Source of the DNA: Mesorhizobium sp. Pch-S
GTDB lineage: Bacteria; Pseudomonadota; Alphaproteobacteria; Rhizobiales; Rhizobiaceae
Length of the DNA stretch: 64,000 nucleotides
Assembly: GCF_004136315.1 (NCBI RefSeq)
Contig: NZ_CP029562.1
Span: 6,555,215-6,619,214 of the forward strand
Direction of reading: 5' to 3'
Shown here: positions 18,177 through 25,990 of the stretch, piece after piece
How the letters are laid out: the number at the start of each line of letters is the position of its first letter
How positions within the stretch are numbered: the stretch's first letter is position 1
Translations under genes and position numbers: made by a program
Notes under the pieces: generated by a model
Told to the model about the DNA's origin: nothing
Database searches by the model: none
Seen by the model: only the letters and a program-made list of their open reading frames with translations

Positions 18177-19220
18177 ATGACTACGAATGATCTTGCGGGG
18201 CCCACACGCATGATAGGGGCCAAGAAGCGCCTGCCGCCGGAGGTTTCGATCCTGGCCGTGCTTATCGGGATCGCGCTGGTGTTTGAAATCCTGGGTTGGA
18301 TTCTGGTCGGCGACAGCTTCCTGATGAACAAGCAGCGCCTCTCCATCATTATCCTGCAGGTGTCCGTCATCGGCATCATTGCCGTCGGTGTCACGCAGGT
18401 CATCATCACCGGTGGTGTCGACCTGTCTTCCGGTTCGGTTGTCGGTCTCGTTGCCATGGTCGCGGCCAGCCTGGCACAGACGTCAGTCAACCCACGCGCC
18501 GTCTATCCATCGCTGACCGATATCTCGCCGGTCTTTGCCATTTTGGTCGGCCTTGCCGTCGGCCTGCTCGCTGGCTGGGTGAACGGCTTCATCATTGCGA
18601 AAACCAAGATACCGCCTTTCATCGCCACGCTTGGCATGATGGTGTCGGCGCGCGGTCTCGCAAAATGGTACACGCAGGGCCAGCCGGTAGCCTTGCTATC
18701 GGATGAATTTACCTGGTTCGGCAAAAGCTTCGATGTCTTCGGCTTCCCGCTGCCGCTACCGGTTATCATCTTCCTGCTGGTTGCGGTGGTCTTCCATGTA
18801 GCGCTTGGCTACACACGCTACGGCAAATTCACCTACGCGATCGGCGCCAATCCACAGGCAGCGCGCGTGTCGGGAATCAATATCGGCAACCATCTTATCA
18901 AGGTCTATGCCATTGCCGGCCTGCTCTCGGGCCTCGCCGGCGTTGTCACGGCAGCGCGCGCGGCTTCCGGCCAACCCAATATGGGTGTCGCCTACGAACT
19001 CGATGCAATTGCGGCAGCCGTGATCGGGGGCACGTCCCTCTCCGGCGGTGTCGGACGAATATCCGGAACCCTGATCGGCACCATCATCCTCGGCGTGCTG
19101 ACCTCGGGATTCACTTTCCTCAAGGTTGGTGCGTACTACCAGGAAATCATCAAGGGCATGATCATCGTCGCCGCCGTGATCATCGACCAACAGCGTCAGA
19201 ACCGACGCAAGAAGGCCTGA
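18177..19220 (+). CDS. CUT2 sugar ABC transporter permease (RbsC-like)
   Basis: A 347-residue inner-membrane permease with about eight to ten hydrophobic segments. ATG 18177 follows GGTGGAG. Family marks are [38 protein letters not shown], the EAA-like loop [14 protein letters not shown], and [20 protein letters not shown]. Forms the membrane channel for the binding protein and ATPase encoded upstream. Last gene of the operon; a strong terminator follows 26 bp later. Confidence 0.95.
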   Translation: MTTNDLAGPTRMIGAKKRLPPEVSILAVLIGIALVFEILGWILVGDSFLMNKQRLSIIILQVSVIGIIAVGVTQVIITGGVDLSSGSVVGLVAMVAASLAQTSVNPRAVYPSLTDISPVFAILVGLAVGLLAGWVNGFIIAKTKIPPFIATLGMMVSARGLAKWYTQGQPVALLSDEFTWFGKSFDVFGFPLPLPVIIFLLVAVVFHVALGYTRYGKFTYAIGANPQAARVSGINIGNHLIKVYAIAGLLSGLAGVVTAARAASGQPNMGVAYELDAIAAAVIGGTSLSGGVGRISGTLIGTIILGVLTSGFTFLKVGAYYQEIIKGMIIVAAVIIDQQRQNRRKKA

Positions 19221-19246
19221 GCCGTCTCCTCCCAGGACAGCCATCT

Positions 19247-19276
19247 CGCCGCGCCGCACCCCCGGCGCGGCGTTTT
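19247..19276 (+). terminator. Rho-independent terminator of the transporter operon
   Basis: Perfect 10-bp GC-only stem CGCCGCGCCG / CGGCGCGGCG with a six-base loop and TTTT. It closes the transporter operon. Confidence 0.9.
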
Positions 19277-19360
19277 CCATTGCACCAGGCATAAACCCGG
19301 CTGCCTCGAATCCAGGCAGCCAGACTGCAGGTCAAATTCGGATCGTCGTTTTGAAGAATC

Positions 19361-19406
19361 TGGTGGGCGATGACGGGCTCGAACCGCCGACATCTTCGGT
19401 GTAAAC
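19361..19406 (-). other. attL core: 3' fragment of tRNA-Val(TAC)
   Basis: On the minus strand this reads as the anticodon loop TTTACAC, stem CGAAG, the T-arm GGCGGTTCGAGCCCGTC and the acceptor strand ATCGCCC plus ACCA. The identical core starts at 61319, and the left boundary of identity is exactly the tRNA CCA end. It is not a working tRNA here because no 5' acceptor strand (GGGCGAT) lies within range. The intact chromosomal tRNA should lie beyond the true attR, which the window does not reach. Past 19406 the phage DNA still resembles a decayed D-arm. Confidence 0.85.
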
Positions 19407-19442
19407 AATGCTCCCTACCCTGAACTGTGAGCTTTTCCGGGA

Positions 19443-19528
19443 AAAGAGCACTTCGCAGATGGACGTTTCAGGCGACATGTTCCGCGTGCGTTCCACTTTT
19501 GAGGTTCGGCGTGCCAAAGAGCACTTCG
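19443..19528. repeat. 13-bp direct repeats, candidate integrase arm sites
   Basis: AAAGAGCACTTCG occurs at 19443-19455 and again at 19516-19528, both 40 to 125 bp from the tRNA core. A related sequence, TGGAGCGCTTCGC, lies at 61259-61271 on the other side of the core. Spacing and placement are those of arm-type sites for a tyrosine integrase. Confidence 0.5.
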
Positions 19529-19555
19529 TAACGCCTTGGTTCTAGGAGATGAAAG

Positions 19556-19846
19556 ATGGCTGACGAAGAGATGATTGAACGAGTTGCGCGGGCTATCCAT
19601 TTCCGTGGTGACGATCAAGGCGACGATGCCTGGAATTATTGCCAGAACTCGTTGAGGGTGCTGGCGCGAGAGCAGGCACGCGCTGCGATAGAAGCTATCC
19701 GCTCAGATGGCGCGGCGGGCTATCGCGTGAAGAACACCGTAGGGATGGGGGAATACTCATTCTACGAATATCTGCATGGCGCCGTTCCTCACTCGCAGGG
19801 CAACGGAAATCCGGTAGAGTTTCTTTATGTGCTGCCTTCCAAATGA
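19556..19846 (+). CDS. Hypothetical phage protein
   Basis: A 96-residue soluble protein of unknown function; AGGAG precedes ATG 19556. The N-terminal half is acidic and helical (EEMIERVARAIHF), a segment that recurs in small phage proteins of rhizobia. First gene of a short plus-strand operon next to attL, where phages often keep accessory genes. Duplicated at 61514. Confidence 0.75.
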   Translation: MADEEMIERVARAIHFRGDDQGDDAWNYCQNSLRVLAREQARAAIEAIRSDGAAGYRVKNTVGMGEYSFYEYLHGAVPHSQGNGNPVEFLYVLPSK

Positions 19847-19959
19847 GCCCCTACCGCCATCAGCAATGGCCATATGCCTTCATAGTAGGCGTGGCTGTCG
19901 TGTATCTGGTGGGGTATGTCGCGTGGAAGGCGATTCACTTCCTGTTATCGCTGGGATAG
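19843..19959 (+). CDS. 38-residue single-pass membrane peptide
   Basis: ATG 19843 overlaps the preceding stop (ATGA), so translation is coupled. The peptide has one hydrophobic helix (AFIVGVAVVYLVGYVAW) with a short His/Gln-rich N-terminus. Function unknown. Also present at 61801. Confidence 0.65.
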   Translation: MSPYRHQQWPYAFIVGVAVVYLVGYVAWKAIHFLLSLG

Positions 19960-19967
19960 AATGCACA

Positions 19968-20408
19968 ATGGCCGAAGATACCATCTTCCGTTTTGCTCTT
20001 GCCAACAAACTCGCTCGTATTAAGTACGGCGCCTCAGAGATTGTCAGCCGCAGTGATGCGCAACGAGCGTGGCCACCAACAGGCGATCATGACACTTCTG
20101 ACGAAGGCGCTTTTCGCGCCATGGCGCTTGCGCACGGCGGCCATAGGCCAGAGACATCCTACACGACGAAAGAGCGCATTCTGAACGATTTGGACCTGTC
20201 GTTCTCGGTTCACCAAGATTTGAGAACAGGCGATTGGATTATCCATCGAACCGCATCAGCGTGCCCCAAATGCCATGGGCGTGGGTCATTTGATGTTCAA
20301 AGGATGGTCACTACGGAAATCGGCCCGGCTGAATATCTGTCTGACGAAATTGTCAGCGTCCGCGATAGGCAGGCGTGTGATTGCCAATCCACCCCATTGC
20401 GAACGTAA
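19968..20408 (+). CDS. Zinc-ribbon-like hypothetical phage protein
   Basis: A 146-residue protein starting at ATG 19968, eight bases after the preceding stop. The C-terminal part has ACPKCHGRGSF and later CDC, a DnaJ-type zinc-knuckle look. Function unknown. The second copy at 61926 lacks one G (GGCC versus GCC) and is frameshifted. Confidence 0.7.
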   Translation: MAEDTIFRFALANKLARIKYGASEIVSRSDAQRAWPPTGDHDTSDEGAFRAMALAHGGHRPETSYTTKERILNDLDLSFSVHQDLRTGDWIIHRTASACPKCHGRGSFDVQRMVTTEIGPAEYLSDEIVSVRDRQACDCQSTPLRT

Positions 20409-20474
20409 CCGGAACATGCAACCCTTATCGTCCGGGGTGTGAAACTTCCTTGGTGGGGACACTGAGGCGAGCAA

Positions 20475-20729
20475 ATGGGCATACGAACGAACGCAATCCA
20501 CGACTTCAACTACCAGATCCACATGCTCGATTCGCACGGGAAAGTGTTCGAAACACTAGCAATGGCCAACAACTTCGAGGTAGCCAAGGCTGCTTTTGAG
20601 GCGTCCTTGGCCTCCCGGACTTGGTGCACCATCGAACTTTGCAACGGCGGCAAAATTATCGAGCAAGCCACGACAGGCGGCTACGATATCGAGACAAAGA
20701 CAGTCCCGATCTTGAATAGGCGCAAATGA
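20475..20729 (+). CDS. Hypothetical phage protein
   Basis: An 84-residue soluble protein with a GAGGCGAG ribosome site before ATG 20475. It contains the segment FNYQIHMLDSHGKVFETLAM and a Cys pair near the middle (TWCTIELCNGG). No family recognised. Also at 62432. Confidence 0.7.
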   Translation: MGIRTNAIHDFNYQIHMLDSHGKVFETLAMANNFEVAKAAFEASLASRTWCTIELCNGGKIIEQATTGGYDIETKTVPILNRRK

Positions 20730-20745
20730 GCGCTACTCTGCCGAA

Positions 20746-20940
20746 ATGGCGAGGAAAGCACGCAAGATAGGCGTAGGGGATGTGGTGACGCTGCAAGCGC
20801 GAGTAACAGGCGTTGGCGTCATAGACGGCTATATCACCGTCGAGATCAACGGGCAGAAGCAGACGATACCGGAAGACTTGTCCGAGATAATCGACGTGAA
20901 GCCGTTCAATCCGGCTGACGTGTATAAGCGGGTGAGGTGA
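20746..20940 (+). CDS. Small basic phage protein, KOW/Hfq-like barrel possible
   Basis: A 64-residue protein with a basic N-terminus (MARKARKIGVGDVV) and alternating beta pattern (TLQARVTGVGVIDGYITVEI), suggesting a small beta-barrel. Function unknown. Its stop touches the stop of the minus-strand gene that follows, with no gap. Also at 62703. Confidence 0.65.
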   Translation: MARKARKIGVGDVVTLQARVTGVGVIDGYITVEINGQKQTIPEDLSEIIDVKPFNPADVYKRVR

Positions 20941-21240
20941 TTATTCTTCCTTGGCCGGCCTAGCTTGCCAAGCCTCTGCCGCGCGCTTGAGAGCGCCGGC
21001 TACCCACCATGAGACGAAGGCAGCGAGACAGGCGGCTGCAAAGAGCCCTTCCCCGTCTGTTGAGAATCCTGCCTTGTCCTGAACATAGGGGGCGAATGCA
21101 GCACCGCAAATAAGCGCTGCTGTCGTGCGGCGGAAGAAACCGCGAATAGTGCGAGGAGGGACAAACACCAGGGCGACAACAGCACCAGCTATCGACCCGG
21201 CAGCTTTAAACATCATTGCGCTTATCAATTCTGGCGTCAT
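20941..21240 (-). CDS. Phage membrane protein, holin-like candidate
   Basis: A 99-residue protein with three hydrophobic segments (AAGSIAGAVVALVFV, TTAALICGAAFAPYV, GLFAAACLAAFVSWWVAGAL) and a charged C-terminus. Last gene of the minus-strand late operon, just after the lysis genes, and overlapping its upstream neighbour by 4 bp. A class I holin is possible but unproven. Also at 62898. Confidence 0.65.
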   Translation of the reverse strand: MTPELISAMMFKAAGSIAGAVVALVFVPPRTIRGFFRRTTAALICGAAFAPYVQDKAGFSTDGEGLFAAACLAAFVSWWVAGALKRAAEAWQARPAKEE

Positions 21241-21725
21241 TTGACTTGCCAGAACGGAGGGTGGTTTCTTTTCGAGAATAGAGCGCGAGCGAGACCAAAA
21301 AGCCGGCGACCCCGATAGCTGCCAGAACGAAGCCGAGCATAGCCAGCCCTATCCATGATGCCGGTAGCGGCGATGAGCAGAAGAGCTGCGGCATTGACGA
21401 CCTCAAGACTTACGGCAAAAAGCAGCTGGGTTTTGATGATGCCTGCCAGATAGAGGATATCGAGCAGGATCATGGCATGGAACATGTTCCACGTGCGCAA
21501 TTCCCAACGCTGCTGGGCGAGCGAATAGATGGCCAAGCAGATAGCCAGATTAGTGGCCATGCCGTATGCAGCCCCATAGGGAAGCCCAGCATTGTGCCAC
21601 CAAGCCGACGTGACATAGGAGAGCGCGCCGAGTGCTATCCAGAAGACGGCGCGCGGTAGGTGCCAAGCACAGGCGGCGGCAAGTACCGCCATTGTGATCA
21701 GCGTCCAGTGATACCATTCAAGCAT
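21237..21725 (-). CDS. Phage membrane protein
   Basis: A 162-residue protein with about five hydrophobic segments, including AVFWIALGALSYVTSAWW and SLEVVNAAALLLIAA. Overlaps both neighbours by 1-4 bp. No family recognised. Its place beside the lysis cassette suggests a role at the membrane late in infection, or a conversion gene. Partly repeated at 63194. Confidence 0.7.
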   Translation of the reverse strand: MLEWYHWTLITMAVLAAACAWHLPRAVFWIALGALSYVTSAWWHNAGLPYGAAYGMATNLAICLAIYSLAQQRWELRTWNMFHAMILLDILYLAGIIKTQLLFAVSLEVVNAAALLLIAATGIMDRAGYARLRSGSYRGRRLFGLARALFSKRNHPPFWQVK

Positions 21726-22087
21726 CAGCGACCGCCGTCCATTGTCCCGATCGGAGCGAATGGCGCTAGAACAGCGTATTCACCGCCGACATCGCATTCG
21801 GCTGCCTTGGCCCATTCAGTCGCTTGCTTGTGAAGCGGATAGATTTCCTCCTCAATGGCCGCGATTTGGCCGGCGAGGCGCCCCATTTTCGAAATCATCA
21901 CCATGGCATCGGTGCCATTAGGAATGATGCCGGCCTGATAGGCTTTCTTCAGAAGATCCTCGAATGCTGCGAAATCACCGCGCGCCAGGTGAAGGCGCTT
22001 TTCGGCTGTGCCAATTCTCTTGGCCGCCTTCTCTACAATTGCGTTCTGCTCTTCAGACATCTTGTTGCCCTTAGCCCGGTCCAGCAT
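21725..22087 (-). CDS. Coiled-coil phage protein, unknown
   Basis: A 120-residue soluble protein with a helical, heptad-like centre (AAKRIGTAEKRLHLARGDFAAFEDLLKKA is split by no proline). GGAGG lies just before ATG 22087; ATG 22060 is the alternative. Function unknown; it sits between lysis and membrane genes. Confidence 0.65.
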   Translation of the reverse strand: MLDRAKGNKMSEEQNAIVEKAAKRIGTAEKRLHLARGDFAAFEDLLKKAYQAGIIPNGTDAMVMISKMGRLAGQIAAIEEEIYPLHKQATEWAKAAECDVGGEYAVLAPFAPIGTMDGGR

Positions 22088-22133
22088 TGTTTCCTCCCAT
22101 CAGCCGGTTTCCGATGGGGAGAATAAGCACAAA

Positions 22134-22661
22134 TCAGGGTTGTCGTCTTTCGAGTCGGTCTAGCCGCTCCTGCACGTCCTTGAAGAAGTCCCGCGCGCCG
22201 TAGAGGCTTGAAAGCTGGTTCTTTACTTCGTCTATCTGGCGCTGTTGATCTTTGTCGGTGTTGGCTTGCGAGAGCCAAATCTGCTGATGCTCTTCACGTG
22301 GAACAGAGCGTGCCTGTTGCGCCTTGATGTCGGCAAAGGCTGCGTTGGTATCCTGCCGGTTCACAACGCGGTTGTTTTCGTAGGTCGCGCGGAAATCATT
22401 CAGGCTCGAAACGATGTTGCTGTTCTGCTGCATCAAGCCCCAGGCAACCACGCCGCCCACAACCGTGACGAACGAAGTCATGACCGTGAACAGGAGCCCT
22501 GCCCCGGCGAGGATCGTGGCCCAAGGGGTCTTGGACTTCTCATCGAATTTCGAAACGAGGCCGTGAATATCCTTGCGGATGGATTCAACTGCCGCCTCTA
22601 CGCCTGTAACGCGCTGTGTAAGTGCCGCGACTTCGCTCGGGGAAACGCTGTTATCAGTCAT
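22134..22661 (-). CDS. Phage membrane protein with coiled coils
   Basis: A 175-residue protein with an N-terminal helical part (SEVAALTQRVTGVEAAVESI), one transmembrane helix (ILAGAGLLFTVMTSFVTVVGG) and a long periplasmic or cytosolic coiled-coil tail rich in Gln and charged residues. Overlaps the start of the region behind the o-spanin gene. Could be a haemolysin XhlA-like holin partner; the length is larger than usual. Confidence 0.65.
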   Translation of the reverse strand: MTDNSVSPSEVAALTQRVTGVEAAVESIRKDIHGLVSKFDEKSKTPWATILAGAGLLFTVMTSFVTVVGGVVAWGLMQQNSNIVSSLNDFRATYENNRVVNRQDTNAAFADIKAQQARSVPREEHQQIWLSQANTDKDQQRQIDEVKNQLSSLYGARDFFKDVQERLDRLERRQP

Positions 22662-22864
22662 TTCCGGCAGTACGCATCACGACGCGCATTCAGAGCGCGG
22701 TTGCCGTCTATGGTCTCTGGCGTATCCTTCGACGCGGAATAGGTCGCAGGCGTCCAAATCGAACAGACAGCCTTATCGATTGTCGCGGTTGTAGGGGTCG
22801 TCAGACACCCTGCCAGTGGGGCGAGCATTGCTAGCGTCAGTGATATCCTGAAGATGCTTGGCAT
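22658..22864 (-). CDS. o-spanin lipoprotein (Rz1-like)
   Basis: A 68-residue lipoprotein: hydrophobic signal (ISLTLAMLAPLAGC) with lipobox LAGC, then a short Cys-containing periplasmic part. It starts inside the i-spanin gene in a different frame (overlap 22773-22864), the classic Rz/Rz1 arrangement. With the i-spanin it fuses inner and outer membranes after endolysin action. Confidence 0.8.
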   Translation of the reverse strand: MPSIFRISLTLAMLAPLAGCLTTPTTATIDKAVCSIWTPATYSASKDTPETIDGNRALNARRDAYCRK

Positions 22865-22997
22865 AGGCGTCTGCCTCCTTTGCCTTCTGTGCGTTCACGG
22901 CGGCGGTGTATCCAGATTGGCGAAGTTTCCAGCCTACGAAGATGGCTGCAATGGTGGCGGCAATCTGGGGCCAAAACTGAAGGAGAAGCGCGGTCAT
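22773..22997 (-). CDS. i-spanin (Rz-like)
   Basis: A 74-residue type II membrane protein: N-terminal helix (LLLQFWPQIAATIAAIFVGWKL) and a charged helical periplasmic part. ATG 22997 overlaps the preceding stop. It is short for an Rz protein (usually 100-150). Its identity rests on the embedded lipoprotein gene. Confidence 0.75.
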   Translation of the reverse strand: MTALLLQFWPQIAATIAAIFVGWKLRQSGYTAAVNAQKAKEADAYAKHLQDITDASNARPTGRVSDDPYNRDNR

Positions 22998-23245
22998 TGC
23001 ATCGCCGTCCCGATGCTGTAAGCCGGCCCAGAAATGATCTGGGCGCGTTTTGGACATGCGATGTTGCCGCAGGCGCCCTTACATTCCGAGCATGGATCGT
23101 GTGGCACTGCTCCGATCCGGTTAGGCCAACCGGGATATGGGAGAGGATTGTAGAGTGGCGCGATTCCGGAACTGCCAGGGCACGTATCCACATGTGGTCC
23201 GTGGTGCTTCTGGCATGATGGACAGAACCAAGCAGCGCGGGTCAT
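22994..23245 (-). CDS. Small cysteine-rich (zinc-ribbon) phage protein
   Basis: An 83-residue protein with two cysteine groups: FCPSCQKHHGPHVDTC and CSECKGACGNIACPK. Start ATG 23245 overlaps the stop of the holin-like gene (ATGA) and its own stop overlaps the i-spanin start, so it is translationally locked into the lysis cassette. Metal binding is likely, function unknown. Confidence 0.65.
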   Translation of the reverse strand: MTRAAWFCPSCQKHHGPHVDTCPGSSGIAPLYNPLPYPGWPNRIGAVPHDPCSECKGACGNIACPKRAQIISGPAYSIGTAMQ

Positions 23246-23433
23246 TTCGCCCACCCGAGTTTGCGAGCGATGAAATACCAACCTTCAGCAGCGGCACCGA
23301 GAGCCGCGCCAATGGCCAACTGCACATCGGGATCAGTTGCCAGGGTATTGCCTGCGTCATCTGACAACAGGCCGCGCGCGATAAGATAGCCGGCGCCGTA
23401 GCGGAGGCCGATACGAATGAGGACAGCAGCCAT
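23242..23433 (-). CDS. Small membrane protein, holin candidate
   Basis: A 63-residue protein with two amphipathic or hydrophobic segments (LIRIGLRYGAGYLIARGLL and VQLAIGAALGAAAEGWYFIA) and a basic C-terminus, lying directly after the endolysin gene with a 2-bp gap. Size, topology and place fit a class II holin. Confidence 0.65.
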   Translation of the reverse strand: MAAVLIRIGLRYGAGYLIARGLLSDDAGNTLATDPDVQLAIGAALGAAAEGWYFIARKLGWAK

Positions 23434-23435
23434 AA

Positions 23436-24176
23436 CTACGCTCCTTTGCGTCGAAAGATGATGTCGAGGATGATTTGCAGAAGGCTGCGCTTAACTGGAG
23501 GCGTCGATGCCTGTGGCGCTGGCTCGGGCGGAGGGGATTGAGGCGCAGCAGGAGTGACCACGACCGTTTCAGCGGGCTTTTCTGCTGGCGTTAGCAGTGT
23601 CTTCGGCGCCTGCCCGATGTAGCCAGCGGCACGCAGTGCGGTTTCGAAAGCCTTGGCGTATCCCGCGATCAGTTCGGCCTTGTCCATGCCGTTGACGATC
23701 CGGCGCGCATTCACATAGTCGGCCTTATCGCCGCTGATGTAGTCGGACAGCTTCTTGCGGGTGAACCATCCCTCCATCATCCCCCGAAAGAGGATTTCAG
23801 AAGCGATATCGAGATCCAGAGCCTTCTCAGGAAACTTGACCAGATTGATGCCAAGCACCTCGCCAGCGTGCTGGTAGTTCTCCAACCATGTGAGCTGCAC
23901 GAACCCGCGCCCGAAATAGATCTTGTCATATGGGCCGGCTGGTTTGCCGTATGGGCGTCCCTTCCCTTTGCCATACTCTTCGATTGGCAGCATGGTGCGA
24001 GCCGTCTCGTGGTAGGCAGTTGCCAGAACATACGCGAGTTGGCGAAGCGGCAAGCCGATGGACTGGCCTTCATTTAGAAGCGCCTCCGTCCCATTGACCT
24101 GGGTTTGTGAAAGGGAAGTTCCGAACACGCCAGAATTGCGCGCGCGAAGGCTCTCGTAGAACTTGCTACGATCCAT
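23436..24176 (-). CDS. Endolysin, GH19 chitinase-like muramidase
   Basis: A 246-residue cell-wall hydrolase. The catalytic glutamate is in ATAYHETART, and GRGFVQLTWLENYQ is the GH19 signature; both are intact. After the catalytic domain (about 190 residues) comes a Pro/Ala-rich linker (PAAPQSPPPEPAPQ) and a C-terminal amphipathic, basic helix (SLLQIILDIIFRRKGA) that could bind or cross a membrane. No signal peptide, so export would need a holin. Heads the lysis cassette. Confidence 0.92.
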   Translation of the reverse strand: MDRSKFYESLRARNSGVFGTSLSQTQVNGTEALLNEGQSIGLPLRQLAYVLATAYHETARTMLPIEEYGKGKGRPYGKPAGPYDKIYFGRGFVQLTWLENYQHAGEVLGINLVKFPEKALDLDIASEILFRGMMEGWFTRKKLSDYISGDKADYVNARRIVNGMDKAELIAGYAKAFETALRAAGYIGQAPKTLLTPAEKPAETVVVTPAAPQSPPPEPAPQASTPPVKRSLLQIILDIIFRRKGA

Positions 24177-24219
24177 GGATTGTCCTTTCAGGAGGAGAGG
24201 GTTTGAAGCGGAGCGCTCG

Positions 24220-24684
24220 CTATTCGCGGAAGCGAAGGACGCTCATGTGTCCGCCGCGATCCAGCTTGATTTTATCGTTCGGTCCTTCGCCATCGGACCC
24301 GGCGTATCCGATTGCGGCGACATAATAGTCACCCGATTTTTCAATCAGCACTCTGTCTGTCATGTTCCGCACCATGTGGTGCATCGCGGGTGTGACGTTT
24401 TCACCAAGGCCATAACGAGGGTTGGTAATGGGCTGACCGGAAATCCCCGTCGCGCTCTGTGTGAGAACTAATTTCGAAGTGAACTCGACATTGTACCCAA
24501 GATCGTTCGTCACTTGGAACATGGCCTCGATATCGAGAATGTCGCCTCGCTCGCATCCCGGCAAAAAGACATGTCCTATGCGAACTTCTGGAGGCAAGAT
24601 CCCGGTCCCGGCGCCATAGAAATCTGCATCTAGGAAGCTGACGAGTTCGCAGGGTTGGCGACTTTGGAAAAGCTCTACCTTCAT
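24220..24684 (-). CDS. Virion or tail-associated hypothetical protein
   Basis: A 154-residue, beta-rich protein (alternating VEFTSKLVLTQS, RVLIEKSGDYYVAAIGY) with no membrane segment. Lies between tail appendage genes and the endolysin, so it is probably a minor virion component. Overlaps the next upstream gene by 4 bp. No family recognised. Confidence 0.65.
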   Translation of the reverse strand: MKVELFQSRQPCELVSFLDADFYGAGTGILPPEVRIGHVFLPGCERGDILDIEAMFQVTNDLGYNVEFTSKLVLTQSATGISGQPITNPRYGLGENVTPAMHHMVRNMTDRVLIEKSGDYYVAAIGYAGSDGEGPNDKIKLDRGGHMSVLRFRE

Positions 24685-25160
24685 GGTGCATACTCAGATG
24701 CGACTATGAGGCTGGGTGTCCCAAAAATATGCTGGTTGTCTCCCCTGCGGCCTAGATAGCCCGTACCCGACCAAACCCGCCAGAAAACAGCATAGGTATG
24801 GTCCCCGCCTCCGTGCGTGCTGTCTATCCACGTGCAGGAGAGAGGCACGATATCAGCGTTTGATTGCGGATAGGCCGATGCGCCGATATCGAGGAGGTTG
24901 CCGTCCCGAAACAGGGCCAATTGCACCAATCCAGACGCGGAATGACCGCATACCCCACTGAAGTCAAAACGAACGTTGTTCGCCGCGCCGATGCCCGCAA
25001 GAGATAGGCTGAGTTGTGGAACAGCCGTCCATGCTGTGTTTTGCGTTGACGGATCGGCGGCATTCCGCGCGTGAGCGATACGCTTGATCGGCCCTGAAAC
25101 AGGGGATGGCAGGCTATCTGCCGGAATGCCTATCGTAATCTTGAGCGGAATATCGACCAT
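24681..25160 (-). CDS. Tail appendage protein, hypothetical
   Basis: A 159-residue beta-rich protein with many Ser/Gly/Asn residues (SLSLAGIGAANNVRFDFSG, HTYAVFWRVWSG), the look of a jelly-roll or fibre module. Cotranscribed with the fibre genes. Function inferred from position only. Confidence 0.6.
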   Translation of the reverse strand: MVDIPLKITIGIPADSLPSPVSGPIKRIAHARNAADPSTQNTAWTAVPQLSLSLAGIGAANNVRFDFSGVCGHSASGLVQLALFRDGNLLDIGASAYPQSNADIVPLSCTWIDSTHGGGDHTYAVFWRVWSGTGYLGRRGDNQHIFGTPSLIVASEYAP

Positions 25161-25174
25161 AGGGCAATTTCCTT

Positions 25175-25990
25175 CTACTGGACTGTTGTGAAAAGAGCGC
25201 CGACAGCATCGCCTGTGCCAAATACAGTGAAGGTCCCCCCTGCACTGATTTCGGCAAATATGCTGGCGTAGTGGTATCCCTCCGATAGATCGCGGATACC
25301 TGAGCAGCTCAACGGCGCGCTCGTTGACAGTGCGGTCCCTGTGCGACCCGTTATCGTAGAGCTTCCGTCAAGGCCGATAACCAAGATGCCGCTACCAACA
25401 CCCGATGTTCGTCCCCACCCTGAGAACATTGTTGTCACGGCTTCGTCTGCCCAGATCAGAAATTCGTTTCTGATTTCGGTGTTCAGCTCTACGAAGGTTG
25501 CAGAGGTTGTAGACCTGTCCGCCGAATAGGTCGCTGCACCGCGCTTGCTCTTAGGGCGATTGAACCAAGACCGGACGAAGCGCTGCCCAAGGGAATCCAC
25601 CCAGGCGGGACCGGTTACAGGCCGCGCCATCCCTACAAGAGTTCTGGTCGCATCACCGCTCATCACTTCAACGCCATTCAAGCCGGTCACATGCCCTGTT
25701 GTGGAAGCGACAAGAGCGTTCACAACACCGCCCGATTGAGTGGCGTATATGTAGTAGAGAGTGGATGGGGTTAGGCCCGTAGCCGCAAGAGAAACGCCGC
25801 CAGAAGGGACTGTGCAAAGCATCCCGTTGACATACAAATAGTTGCCACCCAATGGCGTCAGGACGAGGTTCCCACCTGAAAGCGCCAAGGTACATTGCCC
25901 ATTGCCAGCGGTGGCGGAAGTCGAGACCTTGCCGGCAAGTTCACGTAGGATCTCGTTTCGCCAGTCAGGCGAGAAGATTGAGACGGTCAT
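25175..25990 (-). CDS. Tail appendage or fibre protein
   Basis: A 271-residue protein. The N-terminus (FSPDWRNEILRELAGKV) is helical; the middle (LYVNGMLCTVPSGGVSLAATG, then STLYYIYATQSGG) resembles collar/fibre modules found in many alphaproteobacterial phages; the C-terminus is beta-rich and probably receptor facing. Overlaps the next gene by 4 bp. Likely part of the adsorption apparatus. Confidence 0.7.
   Translation of the reverse strand: MTVSIFSPDWRNEILRELAGKVSTSATAGNGQCTLALSGGNLVLTPLGGNYLYVNGMLCTVPSGGVSLAATGLTPSTLYYIYATQSGGVVNALVASTTGHVTGLNGVEVMSGDATRTLVGMARPVTGPAWVDSLGQRFVRSWFNRPKSKRGAATYSADRSTTSATFVELNTEIRNEFLIWADEAVTTMFSGWGRTSGVGSGILVIGLDGSSTITGRTGTALSTSAPLSCSGIRDLSEGYHYASIFAEISAGGTFTVFGTGDAVGALFTTVQ

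Noticed and set aside
19361..19435. Complete tRNA-Val gene at the left boundary
   Set aside because: Only the 3' part is intact. The 5' acceptor strand is missing and the anticodon stem is mispaired past the loop.
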